Source: JAIOSM01 sp023143455 | Lineage (GTDB): Bacteria > Desulfobacterota > Desulfobacteria > Desulfobacterales > Desulfobacteraceae | Direction: 5' to 3' | NCBI GenBank assembly: GCA_030632885.1 | Contig: DAOVTW010000014.1 | Location: forward strand, 1 to 64,000 | Length of the DNA: 64,000 bases | Part shown: one piece after another, positions 18,550 through 28,020 of the stretch | Layout of the letters: each line of letters starts with the position of its first letter | Numbering within the stretch: position 1 is the stretch's first letter | Translations under genes and position numbers: made by a program | The notes under the pieces: model-generated | What the model was told of the DNA's origin: nothing | Database searches by the model: none | The model's input: the letters and a program-made list of their open reading frames with translations, nothing else

Positions 18550-19170
18550 ATGACAGAAAACACTGAAAAATATTTTTATTCTATCAAGGATAAACGAAAA
18601 TTTGAAATCAAGATAAAACGATCAACATTTATTTGTTCACTTAAATTTGTAGAAACAATAAAACAGGCAAAAGAGTTTATTTCTAAAATATCAAATGAAA
18701 ACAAAAACGCGACTCATAATTGCTGGGCATATATTGTAGGAGATAAAGGTGAAACAAGTCATTGCTCAGACGCAGGAGAGCCTTCCGGCACAGCAGGTCA
18801 GCCTATGCTGAGCACTTTAAAAAGCTGTGAAACAACAAATATTGCAGCAGTGGTAACGAGGCATTTTGGAGGAGTGAAGCTTGGAATAAAAGGCTTGATT
18901 AATGCGTACAGTGAATCTGTACAAAGAACGCTGAAGCAAAAAAAACTTGTTAAACTTGTTAAAACAGAAATCTTTCGTATTACAACTCCATATTCACTTA
19001 GTGACACATTGACACATCAGCTTGAGAAATATGCTGGGACAATTATAAATACTGATTATTCAGAAGCTATTACCTACGATTTTGAAGTAGAACAAAAACA
19101 AGCTTCAGACTTGGAAAAGTATTTACTTGGATTTCAAAATTCAAGTACTTTAAAATATTTAAAATTATAA
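18550..19170 (+). CDS. YigZ/IMPACT family protein
   Basis: The 206-aa protein shows the UPF0029 signature: HNCWAY, SDAGEPSGTAGQPML and VVTRHFGGVKLGIKGL, followed by a C-terminal ferredoxin-like domain. Family members are conserved cytosolic proteins of unclear biochemical role, linked to translation in eukaryotic IMPACT. It is 15 bp upstream of the aminotransferase gene and divergent from the acyltransferase gene. Confidence 0.88.
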   Translation: MTENTEKYFYSIKDKRKFEIKIKRSTFICSLKFVETIKQAKEFISKISNENKNATHNCWAYIVGDKGETSHCSDAGEPSGTAGQPMLSTLKSCETTNIAAVVTRHFGGVKLGIKGLINAYSESVQRTLKQKKLVKLVKTEIFRITTPYSLSDTLTHQLEKYAGTIINTDYSEAITYDFEVEQKQASDLEKYLLGFQNSSTLKYLKL

Positions 19171-19185
19171 TCAATAAGGCTATTT

Positions 19186-20301
19186 ATGAAAATAGAAAAA
19201 TTTAAACTTGAACGATTTTTTGCCAAATATGAATTTGCAGCCAAATATCTTTTATGCTGCTCTGACTGTGAAGGTCTTACAAAAAAAGAACTTCTTAATC
19301 TTGCCGATACAAAAAGCCTTGACCTTTGGGAAAGTTTAACCCTGGGGTATACTGAATCACAAGGGCATCCTGCACTAAGACAGGAAATTTCTCTGCTCTA
19401 TGAGGATATTTACCCTTCAGAAATTCTGGTTGCAGCTCCTGAAGGGGCAATCTTTATTGCAATGAACACAATTTTAGCCCCAAATGACCATATAATTGTA
19501 ACATACCCCGGATACCAATCCTTGTTTGAAATTGCAAACTCAATAGGGTGTAGTGTCTCTAAATGGGAGCCTGATTATGATACAAATGGTTTCAGCTTTG
19601 ATATAGAAAAACTTGTACCACTTATACAAAAAAACACAAAAATGATCATCATAAATTTCCCCCACAATCCCACAGGAGTTCCTCTTGATCAGGAACAAAT
19701 AAAAACAATAGTAAAAATAGCAAACAACAACAATATTATTCTCTTTGCAGATGAGATGTATCAATTTTTAGAGCATGATAAAAATGACAGAATAGGATCG
19801 ATCTGTGATTTATACGAAAACGGAATAAGCCTTTGTGGAATGTCAAAAAGCTTTTCTTTAGCAGGTCTCAGAATTGGCTGGCTTGCAACAAAAAACAAAA
19901 TATTCTACAAAAAAGCATGCGAATTTAAAGACTATACAACAATATGCAATAGTGCTCCAAGCGAAATTCTTGCTATCATGGGACTTCGAGCAAAAGATAA
20001 AATCATTAAACAAAATTTAGAATTAATTAAAACCAATCTTGATCTTCTTGATTCTTTTTTTGAAAAATACAAATCCCTATTTGATTGGCACAGACCCATT
20101 GCTGGTCCCATAGCATTTCCAAAGCTCAAGCTTGACAAATCAGTTTCGCTATTCTGTAAAGAATTATTGGAACAAAAAAGTGTTCTTCTTTTACCTTCTG
20201 ATTTGTATGGATACAAAAGCAATCATTTCAGAATCGGATTTGCAAGAAAGAATGTGCCCCAAAGCCTTGATAAATTTGAAGAGTATATCAAAACTCTTTA
20301 A
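19186..20301 (+). CDS. PLP-dependent class I/II aminotransferase
   Basis: The 371-aa protein has the fold-type I landmarks NFPHNPTGVPL, ADEMYQFLEHD and SMSKSFSLAGLRIGW-like sequence, with the PLP Lys at ~221. The terminal R in HFRIGFARKN probably binds the substrate carboxylate. Substrate cannot be told from sequence; LL-DAP-like or aromatic/branched specificities are all possible. Probably co-transcribed with the yigZ-like gene. The downstream DNA is gene debris. Confidence 0.85.
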   Translation: MKIEKFKLERFFAKYEFAAKYLLCCSDCEGLTKKELLNLADTKSLDLWESLTLGYTESQGHPALRQEISLLYEDIYPSEILVAAPEGAIFIAMNTILAPNDHIIVTYPGYQSLFEIANSIGCSVSKWEPDYDTNGFSFDIEKLVPLIQKNTKMIIINFPHNPTGVPLDQEQIKTIVKIANNNNIILFADEMYQFLEHDKNDRIGSICDLYENGISLCGMSKSFSLAGLRIGWLATKNKIFYKKACEFKDYTTICNSAPSEILAIMGLRAKDKIIKQNLELIKTNLDLLDSFFEKYKSLFDWHRPIAGPIAFPKLKLDKSVSLFCKELLEQKSVLLLPSDLYGYKSNHFRIGFARKNVPQSLDKFEEYIKTL

Positions 20302-20310
20302 AATAATCAC

Positions 20311-20433
20311 AAGGATGCTTTTATAAAAGCCTTGAACAAAGCAGTTATACGCCGCAGACCAAAAGAAGGATTGATGGTTCATAGTGATCGTGGTGTGCAA
20401 TATGCCAGCAAAAATTTTAAAAATGTAGCTTAA
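20311..20433 (+). pseudogene. IS3-family transposase fragment
   Basis: Translation of 20311-20433 gives ~40 residues ending at TAA, containing RRRPKEGLMVHSDRGVQYAS. HSDRG-QYAS is the hallmark of the DDE catalytic core around the second Asp in IS3-family OrfB. Nothing of the rest of the element is recognisable. It shows that an insertion sequence once sat here and was mostly deleted. Confidence 0.75.
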
Positions 20434-20553
20434 CCTAGTTTCCACTTTTTTGGGGTAGGATCATAATTTCTTTAGATCTGCCAATCCATTCTTTTTTAAA
20501 CCACCAGATATCTGAAACAGGCGGATGATTTTTCCTGGACTTACATCTAACCC

Positions 20554-20709
20554 ATGAAAGTAATCATTGCTTCAGACATTTCTGGAAGAGCACCGAGATT
20601 AGAATATCTTGCAACTGATTTATCTTCAGATTTTAACGGGATAAATATTATTGACCCGTATCCGTATCCATATCCACGGGTGTTTCTGCCTCTTGTTTTG
20701 ATACTTTAA
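20554..20709 (+). pseudogene. Truncated N-terminal gene fragment, hydrolase-like
   Basis: A frame starting at ATG 20554 reads MKVIIASDISGRAPRLEYLA and continues to NIIDPY, like the start of a small alpha/beta-hydrolase-type protein. It then runs into a short CCGTAT/CCATAT repeat and stops after 51 codons, overlapping the 3' end of the chemoreceptor gene on the other strand. It is probably the stub of a gene cut off by the same rearrangement that left the IS3 fragment. The identification is weak. Confidence 0.35.
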
Positions 20710-23077
20710 AAACACTGATCATGGATCTAAGACTTGAAGAAAGTTCAGACAGATCTCCTGCGCGCTTGTTCATCTGACTACTTTTTGTATTCATTGTTTC
20801 AGCAACTAAATTAACCTTGGAAATCTCCTCGGAAATTTCGGACGATACTTGAGAGCTCTGGGAAACATTTTCATTAACCCCTGTAATGCCAATAGAAGCC
20901 TGCTCCATATTTTGTGCAATGTCTGAAGCTGATCCAGATTGTTTTTCAATAGCTGTTGCTATAATAGTAACTATTTTAGTAACATCAGAAATAACCACGG
21001 TTATCTTTTCGACATCTTTAACTGTGTAGCCTGTTGAAGCCTGAATACTTCCAACCTTTTCCTTAATATCTAATACTGCCTTAGCTGTTTGGTTTGCAAG
21101 CCCTTTAATTTCTTCTGCAACAACGGCAAAGCCTTTCCCTGCCTCACCAGCTCTTGCAGCTTCAATTGTAGCATTTAAAGCTAGAAGATTTATCTGCGCT
21201 GCGATATCTGTAATAACTTCTGTAACCTTTGATATTTCTTTTGCTGAATCACCTAAAAGTCCAACACCCTCAGATGCTGTGTGAACCTGGTCAGCAGCAT
21301 TATCAGAAATTTGCTTTGCTTTTTCACAATTTTCAGCTACTTCATTAAGAGTAGTTTTCATTTTATCTGCTGAATCAGTTACCATACCTAGATTTGTTGC
21401 TGCCTGTTCGCTTGAAGCAGCAACAGAATCCATATTGCTACTCATTTCTTCAGCTGCAGCTGCCACGGCGTTTGACCGGGAAAATAAATCATTAGCACCT
21501 TCTGATATATGATCTGACACTGATAAAAGTTCACCTGAAGCTGCTGTTACAGTTTCTGAATTTAAGCTGACATCAACAATAATATTGTTCAACTTGCCAA
21601 CAAATTCATTAAACGAATTTGCAAGCTCTCCTATTTCATCTTTTGTTTTGATTTCAATTCTCTTGGTTAAATCGCCATCCCCCTCAAAGATATCTTTTAA
21701 TGCCCAAGCCACTTTTTGTATGGGTTTAATAATAATTCGAATAAGTAAAAATGCAATTATTGACCCAAAAATCATAGCACAAATACTGACAAATGTGATC
21801 AAGCCCTGAGATTGACTGATTTGAGATTGCATAACTTTAAGCTGAAGGTTTTTTAATTTCAAACAAAGTGCCTGAATTTTCTGGGCATTTTCTTCCATTA
21901 ATGCCTTTGCAATCTTTTGTTGTCCCATTAAACCTGCATAGCTTTTAAACGAAATTAAATAATTTTTTACTGAACTCTGAATTGGATTCAATGTCTTTGT
22001 TTTTTCTTCGTCAGCTATATTCTCTTTTACTTTAGCGATCATCTGATCAATCTCTTGCATATTTTTAAGTATTTTTTTAAAAACTTTATCATCTTCTGTA
22101 CGAATAAATTCTTTTTCAAGAATACGAGTCATTAATAGCATATTATCTGCCATCGCAACCCCTGATGAAAGCTCAATCATTTCGCCGGAAAAAATCTGTA
22201 CATCCGCCACATAAAATTCTAATTGCTCTTGCATCTCCTGATTAAGAAGTATCACAGCTTTTTGTAATGCTGCGGCAGCCTTAATCATTGGATATCTTGT
22301 ATCGTCATTTTTATTATAAAAAAACGCCTTGGCTTTTTTAATACAATCATTCTGTGTACTTATTACAGATGCAAACGCATTTTTGGATGTATCTTTTATT
22401 AATAAAGGCTCAAGCTTGTCAGCAACTGCTTTAAGGCCTTTATGTTTACCTGTCCATTCAGCAAAAAAGGAAGCATTTTTTTTAACATCCATTGCAACCA
22501 AGGCCATTCTATAACCCTTGGCGTGGATAAAATTTTCGTGAATCGCTGTTGCATATTGCACTCTAACTCGCATTTCAGCAATCTTAGGTGTACTATCTTC
22601 TTTTAACTTATCATATTTTGTTTTTTGTTCATCTCGTATTGATGAGCTTGTTTCTAATGCGAGATTAGCTTTTATGTTCATATCTTTCATTAAAGCATCT
22701 TTTTTATTGGCAAGTGTTACATAGTTTGAAAAAGCATTATTATATTTATCTAATTTTTTTAATATTTCACTTGTCTGCTTTTTAGTATCTTCTGTTTTTG
22801 AGGTAGATAAAATCTGTTGCGTTTTGTTCTTTAATTGTGCAAGCTCTTTATTAACGTTATCAACAGCTTTGATATCTTGGGCTAAAATAAACTTTTTCTC
22901 ATTTTGCCGTGCTTCCAGAACATGGTTAACAAGAAGTTGAAATTCATTTGCAGAATCTACTTTTTCAACTACTTTTATCAAGCTGAATCGACCAATAAAA
23001 GCGATTGCAATGAGCAATACTAAAATAATTAAAAACCCACCTGTGATTTTTTTCGCCAAACTTAAGTTGTTTAACAT
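20648..23077 (-). CDS. Methyl-accepting chemotaxis protein with long helical sensor domain
   Basis: The 809-aa protein has TM1 (~10-32) and a long, mostly helical periplasmic region (~33-425) resembling HBM-type ligand-binding modules (opening EFQLLVNHVLEARQNEKKF). TM2 is at ~430-450, followed by HAMP (PIQKVAWALKDIFEGDGDLT) and a signalling domain with the tip segment INLLALNATIEAARAGEAG. It would control the CheA/CheW flagellar cascade; the ligand is unknown, and HBM members bind small organic acids. Strong ribosome site (AGGAGG). The C-terminal tail PVDMDTDTGQ is encoded by a small tandem repeat at the edge of the debris region. Confidence 0.92.
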   Translation of the reverse strand: MLNNLSLAKKITGGFLIILVLLIAIAFIGRFSLIKVVEKVDSANEFQLLVNHVLEARQNEKKFILAQDIKAVDNVNKELAQLKNKTQQILSTSKTEDTKKQTSEILKKLDKYNNAFSNYVTLANKKDALMKDMNIKANLALETSSSIRDEQKTKYDKLKEDSTPKIAEMRVRVQYATAIHENFIHAKGYRMALVAMDVKKNASFFAEWTGKHKGLKAVADKLEPLLIKDTSKNAFASVISTQNDCIKKAKAFFYNKNDDTRYPMIKAAAALQKAVILLNQEMQEQLEFYVADVQIFSGEMIELSSGVAMADNMLLMTRILEKEFIRTEDDKVFKKILKNMQEIDQMIAKVKENIADEEKTKTLNPIQSSVKNYLISFKSYAGLMGQQKIAKALMEENAQKIQALCLKLKNLQLKVMQSQISQSQGLITFVSICAMIFGSIIAFLLIRIIIKPIQKVAWALKDIFEGDGDLTKRIEIKTKDEIGELANSFNEFVGKLNNIIVDVSLNSETVTAASGELLSVSDHISEGANDLFSRSNAVAAAAEEMSSNMDSVAASSEQAATNLGMVTDSADKMKTTLNEVAENCEKAKQISDNAADQVHTASEGVGLLGDSAKEISKVTEVITDIAAQINLLALNATIEAARAGEAGKGFAVVAEEIKGLANQTAKAVLDIKEKVGSIQASTGYTVKDVEKITVVISDVTKIVTIIATAIEKQSGSASDIAQNMEQASIGITGVNENVSQSSQVSSEISEEISKVNLVAETMNTKSSQMNKRAGDLSELSSSLRSMISVFKVSKQEAETPVDMDTDTGQ

Positions 23078-23449
23078 TATAGCCCTCCTGAACTAATAAT
23101 AAGCACACGATTCGCGGTGCTGCTAAATAATATTATTTGCTGTAAGTTGATAGAATTATAATATGTTAAAAAAAATTAATTTGCAAGCATTTACGAATTA
23201 TTATTTTTAAATACTTCTAAAAGAAAAATCACTTATTTTACCAAATATTCAAATGCTAACTCCTTGAAGATTTGTCATAAATGTATTGACATTTACTAAG
23301 TATGTATATAACTTTGACTAGTCTATAATTAATTGATTATAAGGCTCGATTCACTTTTAAAAGAGTTCTTTGACACTGAATTTGGACATAAAAGGACAGA
23401 TAAGGAACCACATAAGTAATAAAGGTTTGCTTAAGGAGGAAAACAAAAA
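23078..23449. other. Intergenic region between divergent MCP and VWA operon
   Basis: This 372-bp AT-rich stretch has no credible gene. On the plus strand TTGACA (near 23288) precedes a weak -10 region, and a second possible TATAAT lies near 23321. The operon start at 23450 is preceded by a strong ribosome site (AAGGAGG at ~23434-23440). No sigma-54 spacing was found. Confidence 0.5.
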
Positions 23450-24439
23450 ATGTATAAAAAAAGTCAGGTTGGACAAAACGCAAAAATCGATGCAAAAAAC
23501 AATATCCCAGCCGTTAATGATCCAAGCCCATCCCAATTTGAACAAGAAATGATGGCAATGGCTCGTCATGAAGCATGGCAGGTAACAGCAAAATATGGTC
23601 CCAGAATAGAAAGCCTTAACGGACGATACAAGCCGTTGCTAAAGGACTATGAAAGAATCTCCAAAGATTATGATAAGCATTCAGCAAAAATTCAGCGATC
23701 TGAGCCCAGCGTGGAACTTTCAAGGAACAAATATTATGTCTTGATGTTCCTGTTTATAATGAGTGAGATCCCTATGAACTCACTTGCTTTTGCTGTATTT
23801 GGTGAAAGTCAGCTTTTTACCTGGGTCATGGCTCTTGGCGTTGCTGTAGCAATACCATGGATTGCCCATGCCATGGGTATTCTTTTAAAACGTGGTTCAA
23901 AACCATGGTGGAAAAGTGGCCTAGGAGTAGGTGCATTATCTGCTCTCACCATTGGAGGCCTTATTGCCATTGGCTATGTACGAGTTCAATACCTTGGTGA
24001 TCTCGCAGAAGCAGATGCCGTTAGCAGTTCTAGCGGGAGTAAATTTATTGGTGCGGCATTTGTTGGTTTAAATTTGGTAATTTTAGCCGCTGCCACGATA
24101 AGTTCCTATTTTGCTCATGATGAAGACCCATTACTTGAAAATCTTCACCGCAGGACCAACAAAATTAACAAGGCTATGCGGAAAATTGAAGGTAAGCATA
24201 ATAGACTCTATTCTGAACAACAACAGGAAGTCAACCGGATCCATCAGGAAGCTCAGGAGCTTGTCTTCTACTACCGAAAAATAAACCAACGGGAACGTCC
24301 TGACCATACAAAACCTGAGTCCTTTGACAAAGAACATACAATGAACCTGAATTTTGGCAATAAGGAGACAAATCAGGAAATGCTTAATGCAACCAGAATT
24401 CTAAAATTAGATGAAACTGGTATAAAACCTGAAAAATAA
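23450..24439 (+). CDS. Four-TM membrane protein with coiled-coil ends, partner of VWA protein
   Basis: The 329-aa protein was not recognised. A charged helical N-terminal part (28-92; KYGPRIESLNGRYKPLLKDY) is followed by four predicted membrane segments (~95-117, 121-144, 156-178, 199-221). The long C-terminal helical stretch (~225-290; NKINKAMRKIEGKHNRLY) is rich in K, E and Q and probably cytosolic coiled coil. Strong ribosome site AAGGAGG. The next gene, 34 bp downstream, encodes a secreted VWA-domain protein, so the pair may form an envelope complex. No transport or enzyme motif is visible. Confidence 0.7.
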   Translation: MYKKSQVGQNAKIDAKNNIPAVNDPSPSQFEQEMMAMARHEAWQVTAKYGPRIESLNGRYKPLLKDYERISKDYDKHSAKIQRSEPSVELSRNKYYVLMFLFIMSEIPMNSLAFAVFGESQLFTWVMALGVAVAIPWIAHAMGILLKRGSKPWWKSGLGVGALSALTIGGLIAIGYVRVQYLGDLAEADAVSSSSGSKFIGAAFVGLNLVILAAATISSYFAHDEDPLLENLHRRTNKINKAMRKIEGKHNRLYSEQQQEVNRIHQEAQELVFYYRKINQRERPDHTKPESFDKEHTMNLNFGNKETNQEMLNATRILKLDETGIKPEK

Positions 24440-24473
24440 GCTCCTTTCATATAATACATGGAGGTACATACCA

Positions 24474-25238
24474 ATGAGATGGCGGAATTTTAAATATTTA
24501 TGGCTCTTTTTTTTATGCTTTTTTCTTTTTACCACTATAGCAAGTAATAAAATAAATGCTGCTTCTTTTTTTAAAGATGATAAGGAGTCAAAGATAATAA
24601 TTGTTTTTGTCGATATGTCGGGCAGCACAAACAAAGCACGACAGTCTTTATATAAAAATGCCTTTGATATGATTTATAAAACTCTGGATCAGGGTGACCG
24701 TATTGTTGTTGGTACCATCACGAGTCATTCTTATATCGATTTTAAACCCAAAGTTGACGAGGAAATCCCAAAGCAGAGCATTTGGGTAAATCGTCTAAAA
24801 TATGAACAAAACCTGACTAAAGCAAAACAAAAAATCCAGGAAGCGGTTGATCGGCTTTTTAATTACAAATATGGTACTCAACAGACAGAAATTCTCAATT
24901 CCTTAAATATCGCAGACACAATTTTTCATGGAGAACAAAACAAACAAAAAATCCTTGTACTCCTTTCGGATATGATTCAGGATTCAAAGGAATATAAATT
25001 CGATAGGGTCAGAATCACCAATAAATATATTGCCGATGTAATCAAAATCCGAACCCAACAAAAACTAATCCCAAACCTTTCCAATGTTAAAATTTATGTT
25101 GCCGGTGCCAGTGCACCAAACTCCAAAAAATTCAGGGCTATTGAATTGCTATGGACTCGCTATTTTGAAGCTTGTGGAGCAGCTTTCTCAACTCACCGAT
25201 ACGGACACTCACTCTTAGAGTTTGAAAAAGATTCATAA
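24474..25238 (+). CDS. Secreted von Willebrand factor A domain protein
   Basis: The 254-aa protein has a signal peptide (1-30, likely cleaved after NAA) and a VWA fold. The metal-ion site motif DMSGSTN (D-x-S-x-S) sits at ~47-53, and further acidic positions lie in a VLLSDMIQDS strand. VWA domains mediate metal-dependent protein contacts. It follows the 4-TM protein by 34 bp in the same direction and probably works with it at the cytoplasmic membrane. Partner ligand and process are unknown. The next gene downstream is a LysE remnant. Confidence 0.75.
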   Translation: MRWRNFKYLWLFFLCFFLFTTIASNKINAASFFKDDKESKIIIVFVDMSGSTNKARQSLYKNAFDMIYKTLDQGDRIVVGTITSHSYIDFKPKVDEEIPKQSIWVNRLKYEQNLTKAKQKIQEAVDRLFNYKYGTQQTEILNSLNIADTIFHGEQNKQKILVLLSDMIQDSKEYKFDRVRITNKYIADVIKIRTQQKLIPNLSNVKIYVAGASAPNSKKFRAIELLWTRYFEACGAAFSTHRYGHSLLEFEKDS

Positions 25239-25254
25239 GGGCTGCAATTTAAAA

Positions 25255-25444
25255 TGACAAGTAATATTATTATTTTTCTGATACCCATTACTCTTCTTAC
25301 TTTAACACCTGGCGTGGATACTATGCTGGTTATCCGAAACACTTCCCGGGGTGGGGATGGTGGGATGGATCAACAACAAGCCTGGGTGCAATAACTGGAA
25401 TTGTAATGATGATTTTTGGTGCGGGTTTACTTATTGACAATTAA
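25255..25444 (+). pseudogene. LysE/RhtB-type exporter remnant
   Basis: ATG 25255 opens a frame reading ITLLTLTPGVDTMLVIRNTS, the N-terminal signature of LysE/RhtB amino-acid exporters. It shifts frame near 25360: the other frame then continues with SLGAITGIVMMIFGAGLLID and stops at 25442-25444. Only about a quarter of the usual ~200 aa remains, with a frameshift, so it is a dead fragment. Confidence 0.75.
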
Positions 25445-25461
25445 AGGAAGAATTCATCACC

Positions 25462-26508
25462 ATGAAAAAATTTATTAAAACCTTTTTCTCAATTATACTT
25501 GTCGGTGTTTTTATTTTTGCATTTTTTCTTGTTTATTCAACTCTATCAGATTACAAGCCAGAACCTGAGATTATCATCTACAAAGGCCAGGTCGAAAACA
25601 AAATTCCTATAAATGAAAAACTTGATTTTATGTTATGGAACATAGGCTATAGCGGATTAAGCAAAGATATGGACTTTTTCTATGATGGTGGAAAAAATGT
25701 AAGGCCGACAAGAAAGGTTTTAAAAGAAAACTTGTCTAAAATAAAAACTTTTATCAAGGAACAAAACCAGACTGAGTTTTTTCTTTTTCAGGAAGTTGAT
25801 GTTAACTCCAAAAGAAGTTATGGCACAAATCAATATAATGAAATAAAAAAGCTTTTTCCTGAGTATCATACAAGCTTTGGAAAAAATTATGATGTGAATT
25901 TTATACCTGTTCCTGTAAAAACCCCCATGGGCAAAGTTGTATCCGGTTTGCAAACACTTTCAGCATATAAACCCGAATTGGTTGTAAGACATTCTTTCCC
26001 TGGAAATTATTCTTGGCCCCAAGGACTATTTATGCTTGACAGATGCTTTCTTGTAAACAAATACCCTGTAGAAAACAATAAACAACTTATAGTAATAAAT
26101 ACTCATAACTCAGCTTATGATGATGGAAATTTAAGAAAAGGCCAAATGGAATATCTCAGAAACTATCTTACCATGGAATATAAAAAGGGCAATTACATTA
26201 TAGTTGGAGGTGACTGGAATCAATGCCCTCCTGATTTCAAGCCTGATTTTAAAGACAATATAATGGACAACACTACCCGCATGGATATTAAGAAAGATTT
26301 CTTGCCCAGCTGGAAATGGTTATACCAAAATAAAATTCCAACAAACCGAAGAGTTGACATACCTTATTCTAAAGGCAAGACACTCACTACAGTAATTGAT
26401 TTTTTCCTTGTTTCACCAAATATTGAAACAATTGAGCTTAAAGGGATCAATCTGGATTTTGAAAACTCAGATCACAATCCTGTAAAGCTTTCAATAGTTT
26501 TAAACTAA
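25462..26508 (+). CDS. Endonuclease/exonuclease/phosphatase family protein, membrane-anchored
   Basis: The 348-aa protein begins with one hydrophobic anchor (9-30), then an EEP (DNase I-like) domain: LWNIGY, QEVD (metal-binding Glu), NTHN, GGDWNQCP (catalytic Asp/Asn) and the C-terminal SDHNP catalytic Asp-His. EEP enzymes cleave phosphodiester bonds in nucleic acids, inositol phosphates or sphingomyelin. The anchor suggests an extracytoplasmic substrate. AAGGAAG lies upstream of the ATG. It is convergent with purF. Confidence 0.85.
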   Translation: MKKFIKTFFSIILVGVFIFAFFLVYSTLSDYKPEPEIIIYKGQVENKIPINEKLDFMLWNIGYSGLSKDMDFFYDGGKNVRPTRKVLKENLSKIKTFIKEQNQTEFFLFQEVDVNSKRSYGTNQYNEIKKLFPEYHTSFGKNYDVNFIPVPVKTPMGKVVSGLQTLSAYKPELVVRHSFPGNYSWPQGLFMLDRCFLVNKYPVENNKQLIVINTHNSAYDDGNLRKGQMEYLRNYLTMEYKKGNYIIVGGDWNQCPPDFKPDFKDNIMDNTTRMDIKKDFLPSWKWLYQNKIPTNRRVDIPYSKGKTLTTVIDFFLVSPNIETIELKGINLDFENSDHNPVKLSIVLN

Positions 26509-26515
26509 TTTATTT

Positions 26516-27919
26516 TCAATAATAGCTTGAACCATCCCAGCAGTGGGTGCAGAGCTTTTCCTTGGGCAGTCCTATCGCTGCCACAAGGTCTTCAATTCTT
26601 TGAAACTTTAGAGTTGTAAGGTCAAGATGCTCTCTTATTTTTTCAATCATTTCAAAGTTTTTCAAAGATCCTGATTTTGCGTATTCTTCAAGGTTTTTAT
26701 CCTCTTTTCCCTCAATTTTCAAAATCATCTTTCTGCCGATAAGATCAAGGGTTGAACGGGATTGTGAAAAATTTAAAAACTCACATGGATAAATTAAAGT
26801 AGGACATGCCGGACGCATATGCACCTCTTTTGCACCACATTCATACAAAAGGTGAACATTATCTTTAAGCTGAGTACCCCGAACAATTGAATCTTCACAA
26901 AAAAGAATTTTTTTATCTTTAATAACCTCTTTTACAGGAATAAGTTTCATCTTTGCGACAATATCCCTTACTTCCTGACTTTGTGGCATGAAACTTCTTG
27001 GCCATGTTGGAGTATATTTAACAAACGGTCTTTTATATCTTGCTCGTTTTGCATTAGCATAACCTATTGCATGACCTATTCCTGAATCCGGGATACCTGC
27101 AACAAAATCAATTTCAACATCATCGTTTTTCGCAAGAGCTTTCCCACTGTTATAACGAACATCTTCAACATTAATTCCTTCATATGTTGAAGCAGGATAA
27201 CCATAATAAACCCACAAAAATGAACAAACTTGCATTTTATTACCCGGTTTTTTTAATTGTTCACACCCATCAGGGGTTAATAAAACAATTTCCCCGGGAC
27301 CTGTTTCCTTTTCAACTTCATACCCCAAATTAGGAAAAGCACAACTTTCAGAGGTTGCTGCAAAACCTTGATCTTTTTTACCAATGACAAGTGGAGTTCT
27401 ACCAAGCTTATCCCTTGCTGCATAAATACCCTTGTCTGAAAGCAAAAGCATTGTACAGGAGCCTTTAATGGAGTCCTGAGCATGGGTAATACCTTCCTCA
27501 AAACTCGCTTTTTCGCTGATAAGCATGGCAACAAGTTCTGTTGGATTTATTCCTATATTGCTTATTTCTGAAAAACTCTTTTTTTGTAAAAAGAATTTTT
27601 TAGAAAGCTCTTCAAGATTATTAATTTTAGAAACAGTAGTCAGTCCAAAGGTTCCTAAATGAGAGCTCATGAGGATGGGCTGATTTTCATTATCACTGAT
27701 AACTCCAATCCCAGTTTGTCCATGAAGAAAGGGAAGTTCTGATTCAAATTTAGTCCTGAAGTAAGAACTCTCAAGGGAGTGAATTTTCCTTGTTATCCCA
27801 TCAGAGTTTAAAACAGCAAGCCCACCTCTTCTCGTTCCAAGATGGGAAAGATAATCTGTTCCGTAAAACAAATCAGTAACACAGTCATCTTTTACTGCAC
27901 ATCCAAATATCCCGCCCAT
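26516..27919 (-). CDS. Amidophosphoribosyltransferase-like protein lacking the catalytic N-terminal Cys
   Basis: The 467-aa protein aligns by eye to PurF: an N-terminal Ntn-glutaminase domain (HLGTRRGGLAVLN, then KGSCTMLLLSDKG) and a phosphoribosyltransferase domain with PRPP loop CEDSIVRGTQ (~341-350). It starts MGGIFGCA: the position after Met is Gly, not the Cys that acts as nucleophile in class II glutamine amidotransferases. The start is secure (AAGGAG 5 nt upstream). Glutamine-dependent activity should be lost; it may use ammonia or have another role. C-terminal CTHCWDG adds a Cys pair. Calling it functional PurF would be unsafe. Confidence 0.85.
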   Translation of the reverse strand: MGGIFGCAVKDDCVTDLFYGTDYLSHLGTRRGGLAVLNSDGITRKIHSLESSYFRTKFESELPFLHGQTGIGVISDNENQPILMSSHLGTFGLTTVSKINNLEELSKKFFLQKKSFSEISNIGINPTELVAMLISEKASFEEGITHAQDSIKGSCTMLLLSDKGIYAARDKLGRTPLVIGKKDQGFAATSESCAFPNLGYEVEKETGPGEIVLLTPDGCEQLKKPGNKMQVCSFLWVYYGYPASTYEGINVEDVRYNSGKALAKNDDVEIDFVAGIPDSGIGHAIGYANAKRARYKRPFVKYTPTWPRSFMPQSQEVRDIVAKMKLIPVKEVIKDKKILFCEDSIVRGTQLKDNVHLLYECGAKEVHMRPACPTLIYPCEFLNFSQSRSTLDLIGRKMILKIEGKEDKNLEEYAKSGSLKNFEMIEKIREHLDLTTLKFQRIEDLVAAIGLPKEKLCTHCWDGSSYY

Positions 27920-28020
27920 ATAAACTCCTTATATTATAAATAATGTAACATGGTTTACAACTAAGTTACAAAAAATATAATCTAACAAATATTGATATTA
28001 TTTCAACCTTTTTTAAAGTT

